In this document: positions 44,948-57,285 of the stretch, in pieces
Layout of the letters: the number at the start of each line of letters is the position of its first letter
How positions within the stretch are numbered: position 1 is the first letter of the stretch
NCBI GenBank assembly: GCA_017311185.1
Contig: JAESUZ010002881.1
Span: 1-64,000 of the forward strand
Reading direction: 5' to 3'
Source: Proteles cristata cristata
Taxonomy: Eukaryota > Chordata > Mammalia > Carnivora > Hyaenidae
DNA: 64,000 bases
Translations under genes and position numbers: made by a program
The notes under the pieces: model-generated
Database searches by the model: none
Told to the model about the DNA's origin: nothing
Seen by the model: only the letters and a program-made list of their open reading frames with translations

Positions 44948-47450
44948 GCATCCTTTCTTGATAAAATTCCACAAGAAAGTAGGGATAGAAGGAATATACT
45001 TTAACATCATAAAAGACTATGTGAAAGACCCCACAGCTAATATCATCCTCAACTGATAAAAACTGAGAGCTTTTCTTCTAAGGTCAGGAACAAGACAGGG
45101 ATGTCCACTCTCACTATTAACATAGTGCTGGAACTACTCACTTCAGCAGTCAGACAACATAAAGAAATACAAGGCACCCATATTTGCAAGGAAGTCAAAC
45201 TTTCACTATTTGCAGGCATCTTGACACTATATAGGAAACCTGAAAAACTCCACCAAAAGAACTGCTAGAACTAATACATGAATTTAGGAAAATCACAGGA
45301 TATAAATTCTTTGTATAGAAATATGTTGCATCCCTATACTCAAATAATGAAGAAGCAGAAAAAGAAATCAAGAAATCAAGGAATTGATCCCGTTTACAAT
45401 TGCACAAAAACCCATAAGACACCTAGGAATAAACCTAACCAAAGAGGTAAAAGATCTGCATGCTAAAACTATAAAAAGCTTTTGAAAGAAATGGAAGAAA
45501 GCACAAAAAAAAAAAAAAAAAAAAAAAGGAAAAAACATTCCATGCTCATGGATTGGAAGAACAAATATTAAAATGTTGATAGTACCTAAGGCAATATACA
45601 CATTCAGTGCAATCCCCATCAAAATAACACCAATGTTGGGGCGCCTGGTGGCTTAGTCGGTTAAGCGTCCGACTTTCTCTTAGGTCATGATCTCATGGTT
45701 CATGGGTTCGAGCCCTGCGTCGGGCCCTGTGCTGACTGCCAGCTCAGAGCCTGGAGCCTGTTTCAGTCTGTGACTCCCTCTCTCTCTGACCCTCCCTTGC
45801 TCACGCTGTCTCTCTCTCTCTCTCTCTCTCTCCTAGAAATAAATAAAACATTTAAAAAATTTTAAAAAAAATAACACCAATGTTCTTCACAGTGTTAGAA
45901 CAAGCCATCATAAAGCTTGTATGGAAACACAAAAAAAAACCCTGAATAACCAAAGTAATGTTGAAAAAGAAAACTAAAGCTGGAGGAATAACAATTCCAG
46001 AGTTCAAGCTGTATTACAAAGCTGTACTCATCAAGACAGTATGGTACTGGCAAAAAATAGACACACAGTTCAATAGAATATAATAGAAGACCCAGAAATG
46101 AACCCAAAAATATATGGCCAACTAATCTTCGACAAAGCAGGAAAGAGTGTCCAATGGAAAAAAAGACAATTTTTTTCAGCAAATGGTGCTGGGAAAACTG
46201 GAGAGCAACCTCCAGAAGAATGAGCCTGGACAACTCTCTTAAACCATACACAAAAATAAATTCAAAACTTAAAGGGTGTAAATGTGAGACAGAAAAATAT
46301 CACAGTCCTACAGGAGAAAACAGCCAGCAACCTTTTTGATCTAGGCCCACAGCGACTTCATACTCAACATGTTTCTGGAAGCAAGAGAAATAAAGCAAAA
46401 ATGAACAAAGAGACCTCATCAAGATAAAAAATTTCTGCACAGCAAAGGAAACAATCAACAAAACTAAAAGGTGACCAACAGAATGAGAGAAGATATTTCC
46501 AAATGACATCTCAGATAAAGGGTTAATATCCAATATTTATAAAGAACTTATCAAATTCAACACCAAAAAAAAAAAAAACACCAAATAATCCAGTGAAGAA
46601 ATGAGCAGAAGACATGAATAGACACGTTTCCAAAGAAAACATCCAAATGGCTGAGACATGAAAAGATGCTCAACATCACTCATTATCAGGGAAATACAAA
46701 TCAAAACCACAATGAGATATGACCTTACACCCGTCAAAATGGCTAAAATTGACAACTCAGGAAACAACAGATGTTGGCAAGGATGCAGAAAAAGGGGAAA
46801 CATTTTGCACTGTTGTTTGTAATGCAAACTGGTGCAGCCACTCTGGAAAACAGTATGGAGTTCCCTCAAAAAATTAAAAATAGAACTACCCTATATACAA
46901 AAATTCTGATTTGAATGGGCATATGCATCCCAATGGTTATAGCAGTGCTATAAACAATAACCAAATTATGGACAGAGCCCAAATGTCCATTGCCTTATGG
47001 ATGAATAAAGAAGATATATACATAAATAATGGAATACTGCTTGGCAATCAAAAAATCAAATCTTGTCATTTGCAACATTTGGAATTAGAGAGTATTATGC
47101 TAAGTGAAATCAGTCAAAGAAAGACAAATATGTGATTTCATTCATGTGGAATTTGAGAAACCCAACAGATGAACATAAAGGAAGGGAAGGAAAAATGAGA
47201 TAAAAACAAAGAGGGGGCAAACCATAGGAGACTTTAAATACAGAAAACATCTAAAGGTTCCTGGAGAGGTATTGAGTGGGGGATGGGTTACATGGGTGGC
47301 GGGCATTAGGGAGGACACTTTCTGGGATCAGTACTAGGTTTCATAAGAGATGAATCACTGGATTATACTACTGAACCCAAGACCAAACCCAAGTTTACAC
47401 TGTTTCTTAACTAACTTGAATGTAAAATTTAAAACATACATTAGAAAAGA
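44948..47450 (+). mobile_element. LINE-1 copy 6, 5'-truncated in the RT domain, plus strand
   Basis: The copy starts within RT at the HPFL segment (CATCCTTTCTTGATAAAATT) and runs through the post-RT and C-terminal regions to a 3' UTR ending near 47450. The FADD segment has become FAGI with catalytic Asp residues lost (near 45212). Many stops and frameshifts occur, and a poly(A) run sits near 45508. A CanSINE is nested at 45638-45867. The 3' UTR is of the older type without the young GGAGGAACTTAAC block. Confidence 0.92.
45638..45867 (+). mobile_element. CanSINE, young type, nested in L1 copy 6
   Basis: A complete element with a one-base loss in the head (GGGGCGCCTGGTGGCTTAG). AAAATAACACCAATGTT flanks it at 45621-45637 and 45868-45884, a perfect 17-bp duplication, although the leading A bases are ambiguous with the tail. 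Confidence 0.96.
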
Positions 47451-47690
47451 GAATTATCAAAAAACCTGAAAACAAATAAACATGTTTTCTTCAAAAAAGG
47501 AGAGAAATATTTATATTTGAGAGAACATTGAGGTTAAATTGAAGAATTTACAGTTGAAACCAAGCAAGAGAAAAATTTGTTGAATTATGGAGAAATGGGA
47601 AGAAAAAATTACTCAAGTATATGGAACAATGATCTGAAAATACGTAACAACAAAATATCTGGCCCAGATAGAGAAACAGTAGATTACCAT

Positions 47691-47871
47691 TTACTTTCAT
47701 TTAATGTTTATTTATTTTTGAGAGAGAGTGGGGAAGGCGCAGAGAGAGAGGAGGACAGAGGATCAGAGGTGGCCTCTATGCTGACAGCAGAGTGGGCTCA
47801 AACTTAAGAACAGTGAGACCTGACATGAGCCTAAGTCAGATGCTTAACTTACTGAGCCACCCAGGTGCCCT
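47691..47871 (-). mobile_element. CanSINE, older, minus strand
   Basis: The head GAGCCACCCAGGTGCCC and the body are clear, with a short internal loss. GATTACCAT at 47682-47690 and GATTGCCAT at 47872-47880 flank it with one mismatch. Confidence 0.93.
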
Positions 47872-50289
47872 GATTGCCATATGTTTAGTACTAGAATATG
47901 TATCCTTCCTCCCAGGAATTATCTTGAGCTCCAGAACAAACATATTTTACAGCTGATATCCTAAAATCATCGCTTAATTATGAAATAACTCATATTTTTA
48001 AAGATGATTCTAAATAAGTAAAAGAAACAAAGTTTACTAATTGAGGATATAGGAGACCCTTTTAGGAGACACTAAAATTGGTTTTGCATATTACCCCATT
48101 ATACATTCACAAATTATCAAAGCATATCTGACCACAAGTAGATAGCAGACATTTTAAAGTAATAAGAATATGACATTTAAAAAATTTTTCGGGGGCCAAG
48201 TATTTCCTTGTTGCTGTATTCAACCAGAGAGAGAGATTACAGAAAAGATTTTAACAACTATTTCATATATCTCTTATGCATGGAAAAGTAATAATTGGAT
48301 GTTTCCTTGATGTTAACTTCTCATGAAAAGAACATTCGATTTTCGGATCCAATGTTTACATTTTATGTTGAAAATTTATAGGTGTTTCAGATTAGTTCTG
48401 TTTTTACTATATGGATATGCATATTCATGCTACTGTGTATTTATAGTTCATCATTATTTGAGTCAATTCTTGAAAAAAAACAAATGTTAACTAATTGGGA
48501 CTTGAATAAAAACTTTAAAAAATATTTTTTAATAATTCGATCGATAATTCGATCATTGCATTTCTTGAGAGATAACTCCATAATAGCTCCAATTTATTAG
48601 TAAAACAAAATGTGGGATTCAGTTTTAAATACTACAGTCACATAAAAATCTTTGATTAGAAAGGAAACATGCAGAGTTGTTGTTTTGTTATATTAGCACC
48701 TTAGAAAATCCTATCTAAGAAAATGTATTTACTAACTAGTAATTCTAAAAATAATTACATTAAATTTGATCTCATGAAGAATTCATAAGATCTAATTTAA
48801 CATTATTTCTGTTTCTGAAATGCAAGTTTTTTCATGCTGGTTTATAATGAGTTTGCAAAATAGAAATAATAAACTAATATAAATTCGCATTTGAAATTAA
48901 AGTTTGAAACAATGGTTTAGAATAATAAAAAATACAACATTTAATAGCCACCTCATAAGACCATTTGGACTTTTATTGTCTTTTTAAAATTTTGTTTGCT
49001 TTTTGTTTTATACTGAAAAAATGTACTAACTCTGAAAATACATAGATTGGTTTCCTTGGAGAAGTGTATATATCATTGCTTTTAAAATAGCATGGTCTCT
49101 ATATGATGTTTTGAAAAACAAAATGACTACAGTTTACACTAATTTAAATTTTTACATCAATTTTTCAACAAAAATTAACAAAAACATGTTACTTTGATCT
49201 ATTAATTTTTCTAAATCAAATTCTTGTAGTTTCTTCAATATAGTTTTTTAGTTTCTCCAATATACCCTTTAGTTTTCCCTGTATAGTCTCTCAGGGCATT
49301 TTCACATATCCAGAGGACCCAAGTGAAAAACATATCTCACTTCCTTGCTCTGAAGTCAAGAGACTTCTTTCCTTCCTGCCCTCTGCCTATAAAAACTTTC
49401 TTCCTACACATCCTCCAGTCTTCCCATCTTGATGATGGTTTTATTTTGTCCTGATTAGACTTAGATTACAAACCCTTCCTTCGGATACATTACTGATTTA
49501 GTACCCATTCAGGAAAATATTCTGGAGCCCTATACCATGTAAGCACCTAGGAGGTGACACATCACTTCCTATTGGTGGTTTTTAGGATAATTAAACCACT
49601 CTCACACAAAGAACAGCAATGTATTCTCACACTCGGATGGACATCTTCACTCTTCTGTTCAGGAGAGACATCATATAATTATAAAGTCCATCACATACTT
49701 ATACATCTTTTATCTTGCTCATATGGATAAGGTAAATTTTCATAAGTCCCACATTGGGGAAAAGAAAGAAATATCATTAAATGAAGTAAAGAAGAAGTCA
49801 TATTAAATAAAAAATTTAACATGCCATCTGAACTGACATTGATAAACTTTTAGGTGCAACCAATTTTCTTGTCTGTAATTCTTCTTAGGTTCAACCTTGA
49901 TTTCTATAGCCTTTTCTAGTAGACAATGAATTTTAAATTGTGCCAAAAGTAGTTGGTGCAGTTTTCTGAAGTTATTGGATGCTTTCATATTTTTCACTTG
50001 AACTCTCATTGTGCCTTTCCCAAAGTAATATTTTTATTCCCTAGTTGAAAAAACAAAAGATCTAGTCCTCAGTTTTTTGTTTTAGTTGTTGTTGTTGTTT
50101 TGGGATTGTATCATTTTCATAATCTTGACATTCCCCCTCTCTTGAGGATATGGTGGGAGAGCTCTGTAACCTTGTAAAAGTTAAGGAAATTACAATTCAA
50201 TAATCCTCTAAGACATATTTCCAGCTGTCCCCATGTTCCTTAGAGGATCAAGGTCTACGATAAGGGTTTGAATTCAAACCCTTAAGGTT

Positions 50290-50455
50290 CCCTAACATTA
50301 TAAAACATTAAAGCTAGAAGTGATCAGAAAGATAACCTTATCCCTATTCCCTTGTTTTATCTGAAAGAAAACAATTTCAAAGTGACAGAGTCTAGCCCAA
50401 ATTCACGATGTCTGTTAGCAACTGAAGATGGACAGAAACCTAGACCTTCTGATCT
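50290..50455 (-). mobile_element. Possible MIR-family remnant, antisense
   Basis: GTTTTATCTGAAAGAAAACA, then GTGACAGAGTCTAGCCCAAA and AGAAACCTAGACCTTCTGAT, follow the order of an antisense MIR core, at high divergence. Confidence 0.4.
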
Positions 50456-51069
50456 CATATAACCTTCCACAGCTAACTGGCTGTGGAATCCTTCATATGT
50501 CATAGTAGCTATGGCGCAAGAATACATCATCTACCTTTATTAATGACTGTGATGAAAGGCTTGCTTAATGCAATGGAAATAAAGGCAACAAGCAGATATA
50601 TTACATTTTAAAAGCTGTAATGTCTATCTGTGGTCTACATAGTGCAACGATGCTTTTTTAATCTGCTTAAAAGTTACTGAGTCTATAACACCTGGCTATT
50701 TTTGTTTGGCCATGAAGAAGGGAAAGAAAACCTCAAAGATGAATAATTGTGTTGGAAAAGTGTGTAGTTACAGAGTAAAAAGTTGCTCATATGTCAGAGA
50801 AAAATGTGTCTGTGTTGTATATGTGTGTGTTTTGAATTTATATACATAATAAAGGAAAATTCTCTCCATATGTTCATTTGGAGATAACTGAAAGAATAAA
50901 AAGTAAAGAGAGACTAAAAAGAAAAACACTACTTGGCTCTTTAAAGTGAAAGTAATATTAATTTTAGACATTTATCAGAGCTCATTAACATTTGCAACTA
51001 ATTACAATGGCATCTATATTTTTATTTTTACTTTAATTTTTCAAAAGCCTTTATTTTATAATCACTACC

Positions 51070-51180
51070 TTAATTTGTTTTCACAATAGCTATGGGAAAT
51101 AGTCAAACGAGATTTTATTTTCTCCATATTACCCATGAGACAAAAGAGACAAATGGTTAAGTAGTTTGCCCAAATGAATA
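51070..51180 (-). mobile_element. MIR SINE remnant, antisense
   Basis: TTTTCACAATAGCTATGGGA, then CCATATTACCCATGAGACAA and GGTTAAGTAGTTTGCCCAAA, match the antisense MIR order (CACAACAACCCTATGAGG, CCCATTTTACAGATGAGG, GGTTAAGTAACTTGCCCAAG). Confidence 0.75.
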
Positions 51181-51415
51181 AACTCGGTTGTTTAGATGTT
51201 TTATCTGTTATCATCTAAAATAAATCAAATTAAAAGTTTCATTTTCATTACCACATTCTTTATAAAAACATGATCATCTGTAACTCACATGATAGGCTTA
51301 TCTGTGTACTATTTATTGTGAAAACTTCATAGCTTGTTTATTCTGTTTCTTGTATGCTAAAGAAACCTTTCTTAAAAAGCAACTTTTACCGTGAGTTTTT
51401 ACCAAATGCGTTTTA

Positions 51416-51595
51416 TTTTGTTAATTTTTAAAAAATGTTTATTTATTATTTTTGAGAGAGAGAGAGAATCTCAAGCAGCTTGCATGCTGTCAGTCCAGAG
51501 CCAAATGTGGAGCTTGAATTCACAAAACTGAGATTAGTACCTGAGCCGAAATCAAGAGTCTGATGCTTACCTGCCTGAGCCAACCCAGTGGCCCT
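51416..51595 (-). mobile_element. CanSINE, shortened body, minus strand
   Basis: The (GA)n region passes directly into AATCTCAAGCAGCTTGCATG, so part of the usual body is missing. The head region GAGCCAACCCAGTGGCCC is present. CAAATGCGTTTTA at 51403-51415 and CAAATGCATTTTA at 51596-51608 flank it. Confidence 0.92.
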
Positions 51596-51608
51596 CAAAT
51601 GCATTTTA

Positions 51609-52654
51609 CTAATAGCATACTAACCAAACAACCTAAAGCCCTCCATACAACCTGATCCAATATAATACATGAAAATAGAACTGATCTTAAAAAGCAGGAA
51701 GCATCAGTGTATACCCAGGTCTACTAAGTGTGTACAAATATGACACCCTTAAGATAGCAGTAATCACCAATAAAAAGATTTTATTACAAAAATCCCTGCC
51801 ATTTCCAAATCAATTCTTATTCATACATATGAACTAACTGTATGGGTAGTTCCTGGAATGGATAATAGATTCGGTCAGCCAAGCTGCATTAATCCCAGTT
51901 TACGGTTTAAGTGTACCAAGACAGTATTCTTATAAGATGCTGATGTGTAGCCTTATAATTGCTTTGCATAAGGGAACACTACATTATCAAGACTGCAATC
52001 TTTTTGTTGTTACTTTCCTATTTCTTGAATCATCATAGCTAGAGATTATGACTTCCTTTTCTCAATACCTTAATGACATAGTTTCTCTATTTCCTTGTAG
52101 AATCTTTAGTATGGATAGTTGTGTACCCCATGACCCAGTATTAGATCCCTTCCCTTTCAGCACAGATCTTCCCAAAACCATCTCCATTGTTCTAGAATAT
52201 ATAATTTTATAATAGTCATTGAAAGTGCTGAATACAGTCAGGTGCATTCATTAGGGCACAAAACTTTACATTTTTAATGTGACTCCCTAGCAATGTTATT
52301 CACCTTGGCAACACTTTATGTAGATTCAGAGCTTTTACATTTACCTTTGGGAATTAAGACACTTTTGCTTTCAGGTATTAAATTTCTCATCTGATATAAA
52401 TTAAAACATTTATCTAAACTCTAATTTAATCTGTATTTCCTCCTACCAGTTTGGGCGTATCTGTCAAAAGATTGAAATTATAGACATTATCATTACTGGC
52501 CACAGTGTTATTAAACTAGAACTAAGAACAACAAGATAATTAGAAAATATCTAACTGCATGAAAGTTTTAAGAAAAGATATAAATAATCCATGAATAATA
52601 GAAGAAATAAAAAGGAAATTAAAACACATTCAACTTTTCACATAATAAAACATT
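51609..52654. other. Unique sequence
   Basis: No gene or recognisable repeat over about 1 kb. Confidence 0.5.
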
Positions 52655-53300
52655 CATTAAGGTAACAGGGTATAGGATTAGCATGCAGAAATCAATAGCC
52701 TTCATTACACACAAAATAACTAGTTAGAAGGTATAATTGTAGAGAAAGGTCATTTACAATAGAAATAAAGAAGAGAAATATAATTAGGAAGAAGCTAACA
52801 TAAACAACAATAACAAAACCCCAAAATATGCAAAACATGTAAGAAAACTAGAAGGAGACTCTTAACAAATATACAAGCAGAATGAATAGTTTGTGTCTGT
52901 TTGTTTATTTGTTTGGAGAGAGATATTGTGAGTGGGGGGAGGGGCAGAGATAGAGGAGGGGAGAATACCAAGCAGGCTTCACCTTGTTAGCACTGTCAGC
53001 TCAGAGCCTGCTATGGGACTTGATCCCACAAACCATGAGATCATGACCTAAGTTGAAATCAAGTGCCCCTAGAAAGATACTTTCTGTAGATGACCACATG
53101 TTATAATGATGTGAGTTGCAATTAATTTATAAACTTAAAGAAACTGCATTAAAAAATAAATAGAAGCTTTTTTATGGATCTGCACAAATTGATACTAATC
53201 AATTTAGACAAACATGCAAGAATAGTTTTAAAGAGTCAATAAATATATAAGTAGGACTAACTCTACCACATATTAAAACAGATTATACATAGTATGTTGA
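52655..53300 (+). mobile_element. Old L1/HAL1-like ORF2 remnant, split by a CanSINE
   Basis: GGGTATAGGATTAGCATGCA, AATCAATAGCCTTCATTACA and CATTTACAATAGAAATAAAG before the SINE, and TGCAAGAATAGTTTTAAAGA with CTCTACCACATATTAAAACA after it, follow L1 ORF2 order in sense at high divergence. Confidence 0.7.
52898..53075 (-). mobile_element. CanSINE lacking its 5' head, minus strand
   Basis: The body CAAGCAGGCTTCACC... and the B box side GATCCCACAAACCATGAGAT are present. The A-box portion is short and the element ends in AAGTGCCCC. L1/HAL1 sequence flanks it on both sides. Confidence 0.85.
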
Positions 53301-53559
53301 AAAACTGAAAGAAAAAAAAGATGGTAAATGGTGGAGTTGCATCTTTTAGGGTAAGATTCTAATGTCAAATAAGAAAGTAAAATTACATATAGTTAGTGGT
53401 AACCTCAAATATACTTTAAATTATGGATAATTGCAGGGTAGGCATTTTGTGAGTAGGATTACACTTTCTGTGGACCTTAATGGCTCCTGTAACTCTTCAT
53501 TAATCATTTTTTCTCCATGACAGTCAATTAAATATTTGATAAGTATTTTTTCATAATCT

Positions 53560-54010
53560 TCTTTAAAAATCTCAAACAACTCTTGAGTCACAGAGGAATT
53601 ATTTGGATAGAACAAGTGACTGTGTGATGGTGCCACTTATGGATATGGGGGAGGAACTGGTAGGTAATATGTAAGAAAACCAAAATAATTTTGTTTTGGG
53701 AGCTTAGATTTCATATTGTCCTTAAAGAATCCAAGTAGAATGTTGCAAATACAATTCTATATGTAAGTGTAAAGTTTAGAAGAGAAACTTAGAGATTAAA
53801 ATTTTGTGGTCATTATTTCAGAAGCAGTATATGAAATTGGATACAGATGAGATAATTAAGGGATTGTGTACCAAGAAAAATGAGAATTGAGATTACAACT
53901 GGACAATCCATGATTCCATATTTTGTGGTTAGGAAAAGTAGAAAAAGCTAGCAAAGAGAATGAGAAGTAGGAAGTGGAAAACTAGGAGAGTGTGATATAT
54001 CAAAGCAATG
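53560..54010 (-). mobile_element. L2 LINE ORF2 remnant, minus strand
   Basis: On the minus strand, AACATTCTACTTGGATTCTT followed by ACCAGTTCCTCCCCC, then AGTGGCACCATCACACAGTC and a short conserved-looking frame, fit the L2 order (CCACTTGGATGTCT, CCTGCTCCTCC, AATGGCACCACCATCCACCC). A 71-codon frame at 53421-53636 overlaps its downstream edge and is probably chance. Confidence 0.6.
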
Positions 54011-54054
54011 CTATACTTCTGGAACTTTTCTTTCCGTACGTACTAAAAATGGGT

Positions 54055-54105
54055 ATCTCTCTTCCTCTCTCTGTCTCTCTCTGTCTCTGTGTGTGTGTGT
54101 GTGTC
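54055..54105 (+). repeat. (CT)n/(GT)n microsatellite
   Basis: A CTCTGTCTCT run passes into nine GT units. A second short GT run lies at about 54148-54159. Confidence 0.88.
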
Positions 54106-55125
54106 TCATCCTTGCACTATATGTGTCAATATTTGTGAGTATTTTTGTGTGTGTGTGCTCAATAATAATGAAATTTTAAGGAGTAAGACAGTAAAATATG
54201 TTTTATAACCATTCTATACTGTTTATGTCCTAATTCTTACATATTTCACATTTGGCATGAAAATTTTGTCTCTAATGAGCTGAATGTGTTCTTTTTTATT
54301 CCTTTATGCTCAATTTTACTCTTACTAGATACTGCAGACAGTGAACATTATTGATAATTTTTATATATTTCTCCCATTTTTTTTAGTAATTTAGCATACA
54401 CCTAACTAAATGGTTATTTTTATTGTTTCATTCCTCAATTGTTTATGCCACAGGCCAATGTCCTTCAAAGTACATTTGCTTTTCCTCTTGTGTCTCATGG
54501 AGTAAATGTCAAATGTTCTTACCACTTGCATCTAAGTTGATTACATTTTCCAGGAAAGACAATTTAAGTATGAAGTTAGTTTTAATGTTTTTTTAGTACA
54601 ATATATATGCTAGTGTGTCCTGGAAACAGAAAAATTATATTTGTATTCTATGTGTTAATATATCACTATTCTCCAAGATTGATCATTTGGGCATAGTTTG
54701 TAATAGATAAAATATTCAAGATCCCTTAAAAATAATGTAAAAGTTTTCACAGATTATGCCATATACACACCAATTAATGTTCTCAAATTATCAATATTTA
54801 TCAAAGGAAGTCATAAAATTCATTTCAGATGAAAGCCACAGCACAAAATTTATGTCTTGAGAAAAATAATTATCTTGTGACAACTTTTTTTAAGCTGTTT
54901 AGAAATCTTGCTCCAAAGAAAATATGACCTAGATAGTCTTTTATTACTAATTTTATATGAATAATTTATGGGTTTATTAGTTATAGTATACATATATATA
55001 TAATGTATCATTTATATAAAAACTGTATAATTATTGATTGTTATTATATATAATTATAGGTTATAATTACGATCAAATTAGATTTTTCATTAGAAAATTT
55101 TTGTTTGCATGCATAATTGCATCTT
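54106..55125. other. Unique AT-rich sequence
   Basis: Nothing recognisable over about 1 kb. Confidence 0.5.
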
Positions 55126-55207
55126 TTAAGTAGGCTCCAAACTTGAACTCATGACACTGGGATCAAGAATTGGATGCTCTACAGACTGGGACAGCCAGAT
55201 GCACCAC
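55126..55207 (-). mobile_element. CanSINE head fragment, minus strand
   Basis: AACTTGAACTCATGACACTG, then GATGCTCTACAGACTGGGAC and AGCCAGATGCACC, match the tRNA-derived head of an older CanSINE in antisense. The CT-rich body and tail are absent. Confidence 0.8.
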
Positions 55208-55539
55208 ATAATTGCATTTTTAATAGTGATTTACATAACTATGGGTATATCCTTTATACATTTAGTATTAACATATTTTACATAGATGGTATGCTTAGTG
55301 TTAAATTGAAATATGAAGTTAGCTGTCACTAAGATCAGCAATCACTAGTTTCTAATATTTTTGTAGCCATAGATGCTTCTATTTGTATGCCTACATATAT
55401 TCATACATATTATGTTATACAAATAAAGAGATCATTTGAGGGGGTGGGAGCAGTATCATGTTAGTTAAAATGGATCCAAACATACAGATATTTTTTTTAA
55501 AAATAAATTTGACAGCAAAACAATCATTGAATATATATT

Positions 55540-56290
55540 ACATGTAAACCACAATATTTTCTATTTGGAATACAAATATTAGTAAAATATGGTCCCTGAG
55601 TTCAAGAACATCAAAATTCGGGGAACACGCAATGTAGGTAGCTAACCATATCTCAAAGTTACTAGGCCTGTGCCAGTGATATGGACAGAGTCAAAAGTAA
55701 TTAGTTCTTTCTTTGACATTTGGAATGGATTCCAAGAAAAAGCGGGTCGTGAAAATGAGTATCATTTCACTAGTCTGAAAAAGACAAAAGAGAAATGTGA
55801 AAAGCCATGAGTCAAGCAGATGTGCAAATAAACAGAGACTATGCTTTATATTTACATCATTATGGACTAATATAGTTTGTGGGCATAAAACAAAATTAAA
55901 AAGAAGTTCAATGTACTAAGGTTGTAGGCTCACTTAAGACAGAAATAGAAGACAGAGATTGGGAAGAAGAGTTGATAGAATGCATGTTGAAATTACGTAA
56001 GACGTAAGAGAGTAAATTAGGGAAAGGATTTTATTACCATTAAACTCTATTTAAAAAAATAGACTTATTCCTGTAGGCAAGGTGGAGTTCTGGAAAGTTT
56101 TAAACTGGGCTTTACAAAACAAAATCTATGAAAGATTTAGGAAAAGGAAGTGACAGCATGGCTTGCATATTACAAGAACAAGAGCTTGAACTGTAAAGAA
56201 GGCTATTAGAACTTCCAGTGTGAGATTAAGACAGGGCGCATGACAAACAGATGGAGAAAGTAAAGTCAGTACATATATTTTGAGAGAAAA
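55540..56290 (-). mobile_element. L2 LINE remnant, antisense
   Basis: Blocks such as ATATGGTCCCTGAGTTCAAG, then CCTGTAGGCAAGGTGGAGTT, AGGAAGTGACAGCATGGCTT and GAAGGCTATTAGAACTTCCA fit the antisense L2 order (CCCTGCCCTCATGGAGC, GGGAGCCATTGGAGG, GTGACATGATCTGA, GGAGGCTATTGCAGTAATCC). Confidence 0.6.
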
Positions 56291-56324
56291 TCAACAGGAG
56301 ATTTTTGTTCAAAACTTTGAGTTC

Positions 56325-56460
56325 ATTTATTTTACAAATATTTTATTAATATTTACATTATTCAAGAAAACATAGTTTATAGTGGATCTTTATATAATAC
56401 AAGAAAATTTAGTCTACACTATCCTCAAGGAACTAACAATCTATTAGAAATTTATGAGCC
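56325..56460 (-). mobile_element. L2 LINE 3' end, antisense
   Basis: TTTATTTTACAAATATTTTA followed by CTATCCTCAAGGAACTAACA and ATCTATTAGAAATTTATGAG is a second antisense L2 3' terminus next to the preceding one, suggesting two L2 insertions or a broken copy. Confidence 0.6.
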
Positions 56461-56631
56461 AGAAATCTCAAATTATATCCTAATTGACTTCAATCAGCTA
56501 TATTTTGAACTTCTAATCTAGGCATTTCCATTTTGAGGCCTTTTAGAAAGCAGATTCTTCTTTTTATTATATTTCTTTTATGTACCTGATTGTTAAACTG
56601 CATCTATAATCCTTTAAAAATGCAGGAGCAT

Positions 56632-56869
56632 AGGGACCTCTGGGTGGCTCAGTCGGTTAAGCACCCGATTTCGGTTCAGGTCATGCCCAGCTTCCACTCT
56701 GGTCATGTTCTCGCAATTTGTGAGGTCCAGCCCTGCTGACAGGGATGTGGACAGCTAGGAGCCTGAAGCTTGTTTCAGAATCTCTGCCTCCCCCCCTCTC
56801 TGTCCTTCCCCCACTCATGTTTTGTCTGTGTATCTCAAAAAATAAGTAAATGTTAAAAGATATTTTTAA
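56632..56869 (+). mobile_element. CanSINE, plus strand, with a 22-bp internal insertion
   Basis: The head reads ACCTCTGGGTGGCTCAGTCG. Between the head and B box, GGTCATG occurs twice, 22 bp apart (CAGGTCATG, then CTGGTCATG). TGCAGGAGCAT at 56621-56631 and TGTAGGAGCAT at 56870-56880 flank the element. Confidence 0.93.
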
Positions 56870-56880
56870 TGTAGGAGCAT

Positions 56881-57285
56881 AATAATAAATACTACTGTAT
56901 TTTATAGCATATAAAGTAACATGCAATACAATGACATGTACATCCACAAAGTAATGGAAAATACATAATCAGTCCAACTGAGCAAGCGAAGCAAGTCAGG
57001 TAATAGCTCTTGCTATTTTTAAACACTATGTAGGAATGGTATCACTTATATGTAGTGCATAAATCCACTATATTCACATATAGAATATGTCTGTGTACAC
57101 ATTCAACCCAAAAATAAGATGTTAGTTTCTTTCCTCATCAACATTTTAATAAATCCAAGCAAATGCAGATTTTAAAAATATGATTGGAGAACTTCTAGTT
57201 TTTCTGATAATATACATTCAGATAATCATCTATGTAAATCCCAGCTTTGTACAATGAATAGTAGATTGGCATTTCTGCCATTTAT
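56881..57285. other. Unique AT-rich sequence
   Basis: Nothing recognised over about 400 bp. Confidence 0.5.

Larger units (their letters stand above)
47881..51402. other. Unique intergenic sequence with ancient MIR-like pieces
   Basis: No gene is supported over 3.5 kb. A two-copy 12-bp repeat (ATAATTCGATCG/A) lies at 48532-48555. Two MIR-like regions are listed separately. Confidence 0.5.

Noticed and set aside
49380..49500. TATAAAAA at about 49390 in a pyrimidine-rich block, considered as an LTR or promoter
   Set aside because: No TG...CA ends, polyadenylation signal, target duplication or downstream exon was found.
53421..53636. 71-codon minus-strand frame with plausible-looking composition
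   Set aside because: It overlaps a region that fits antisense L2 order, starts inside that remnant and has no known homology that I can name.
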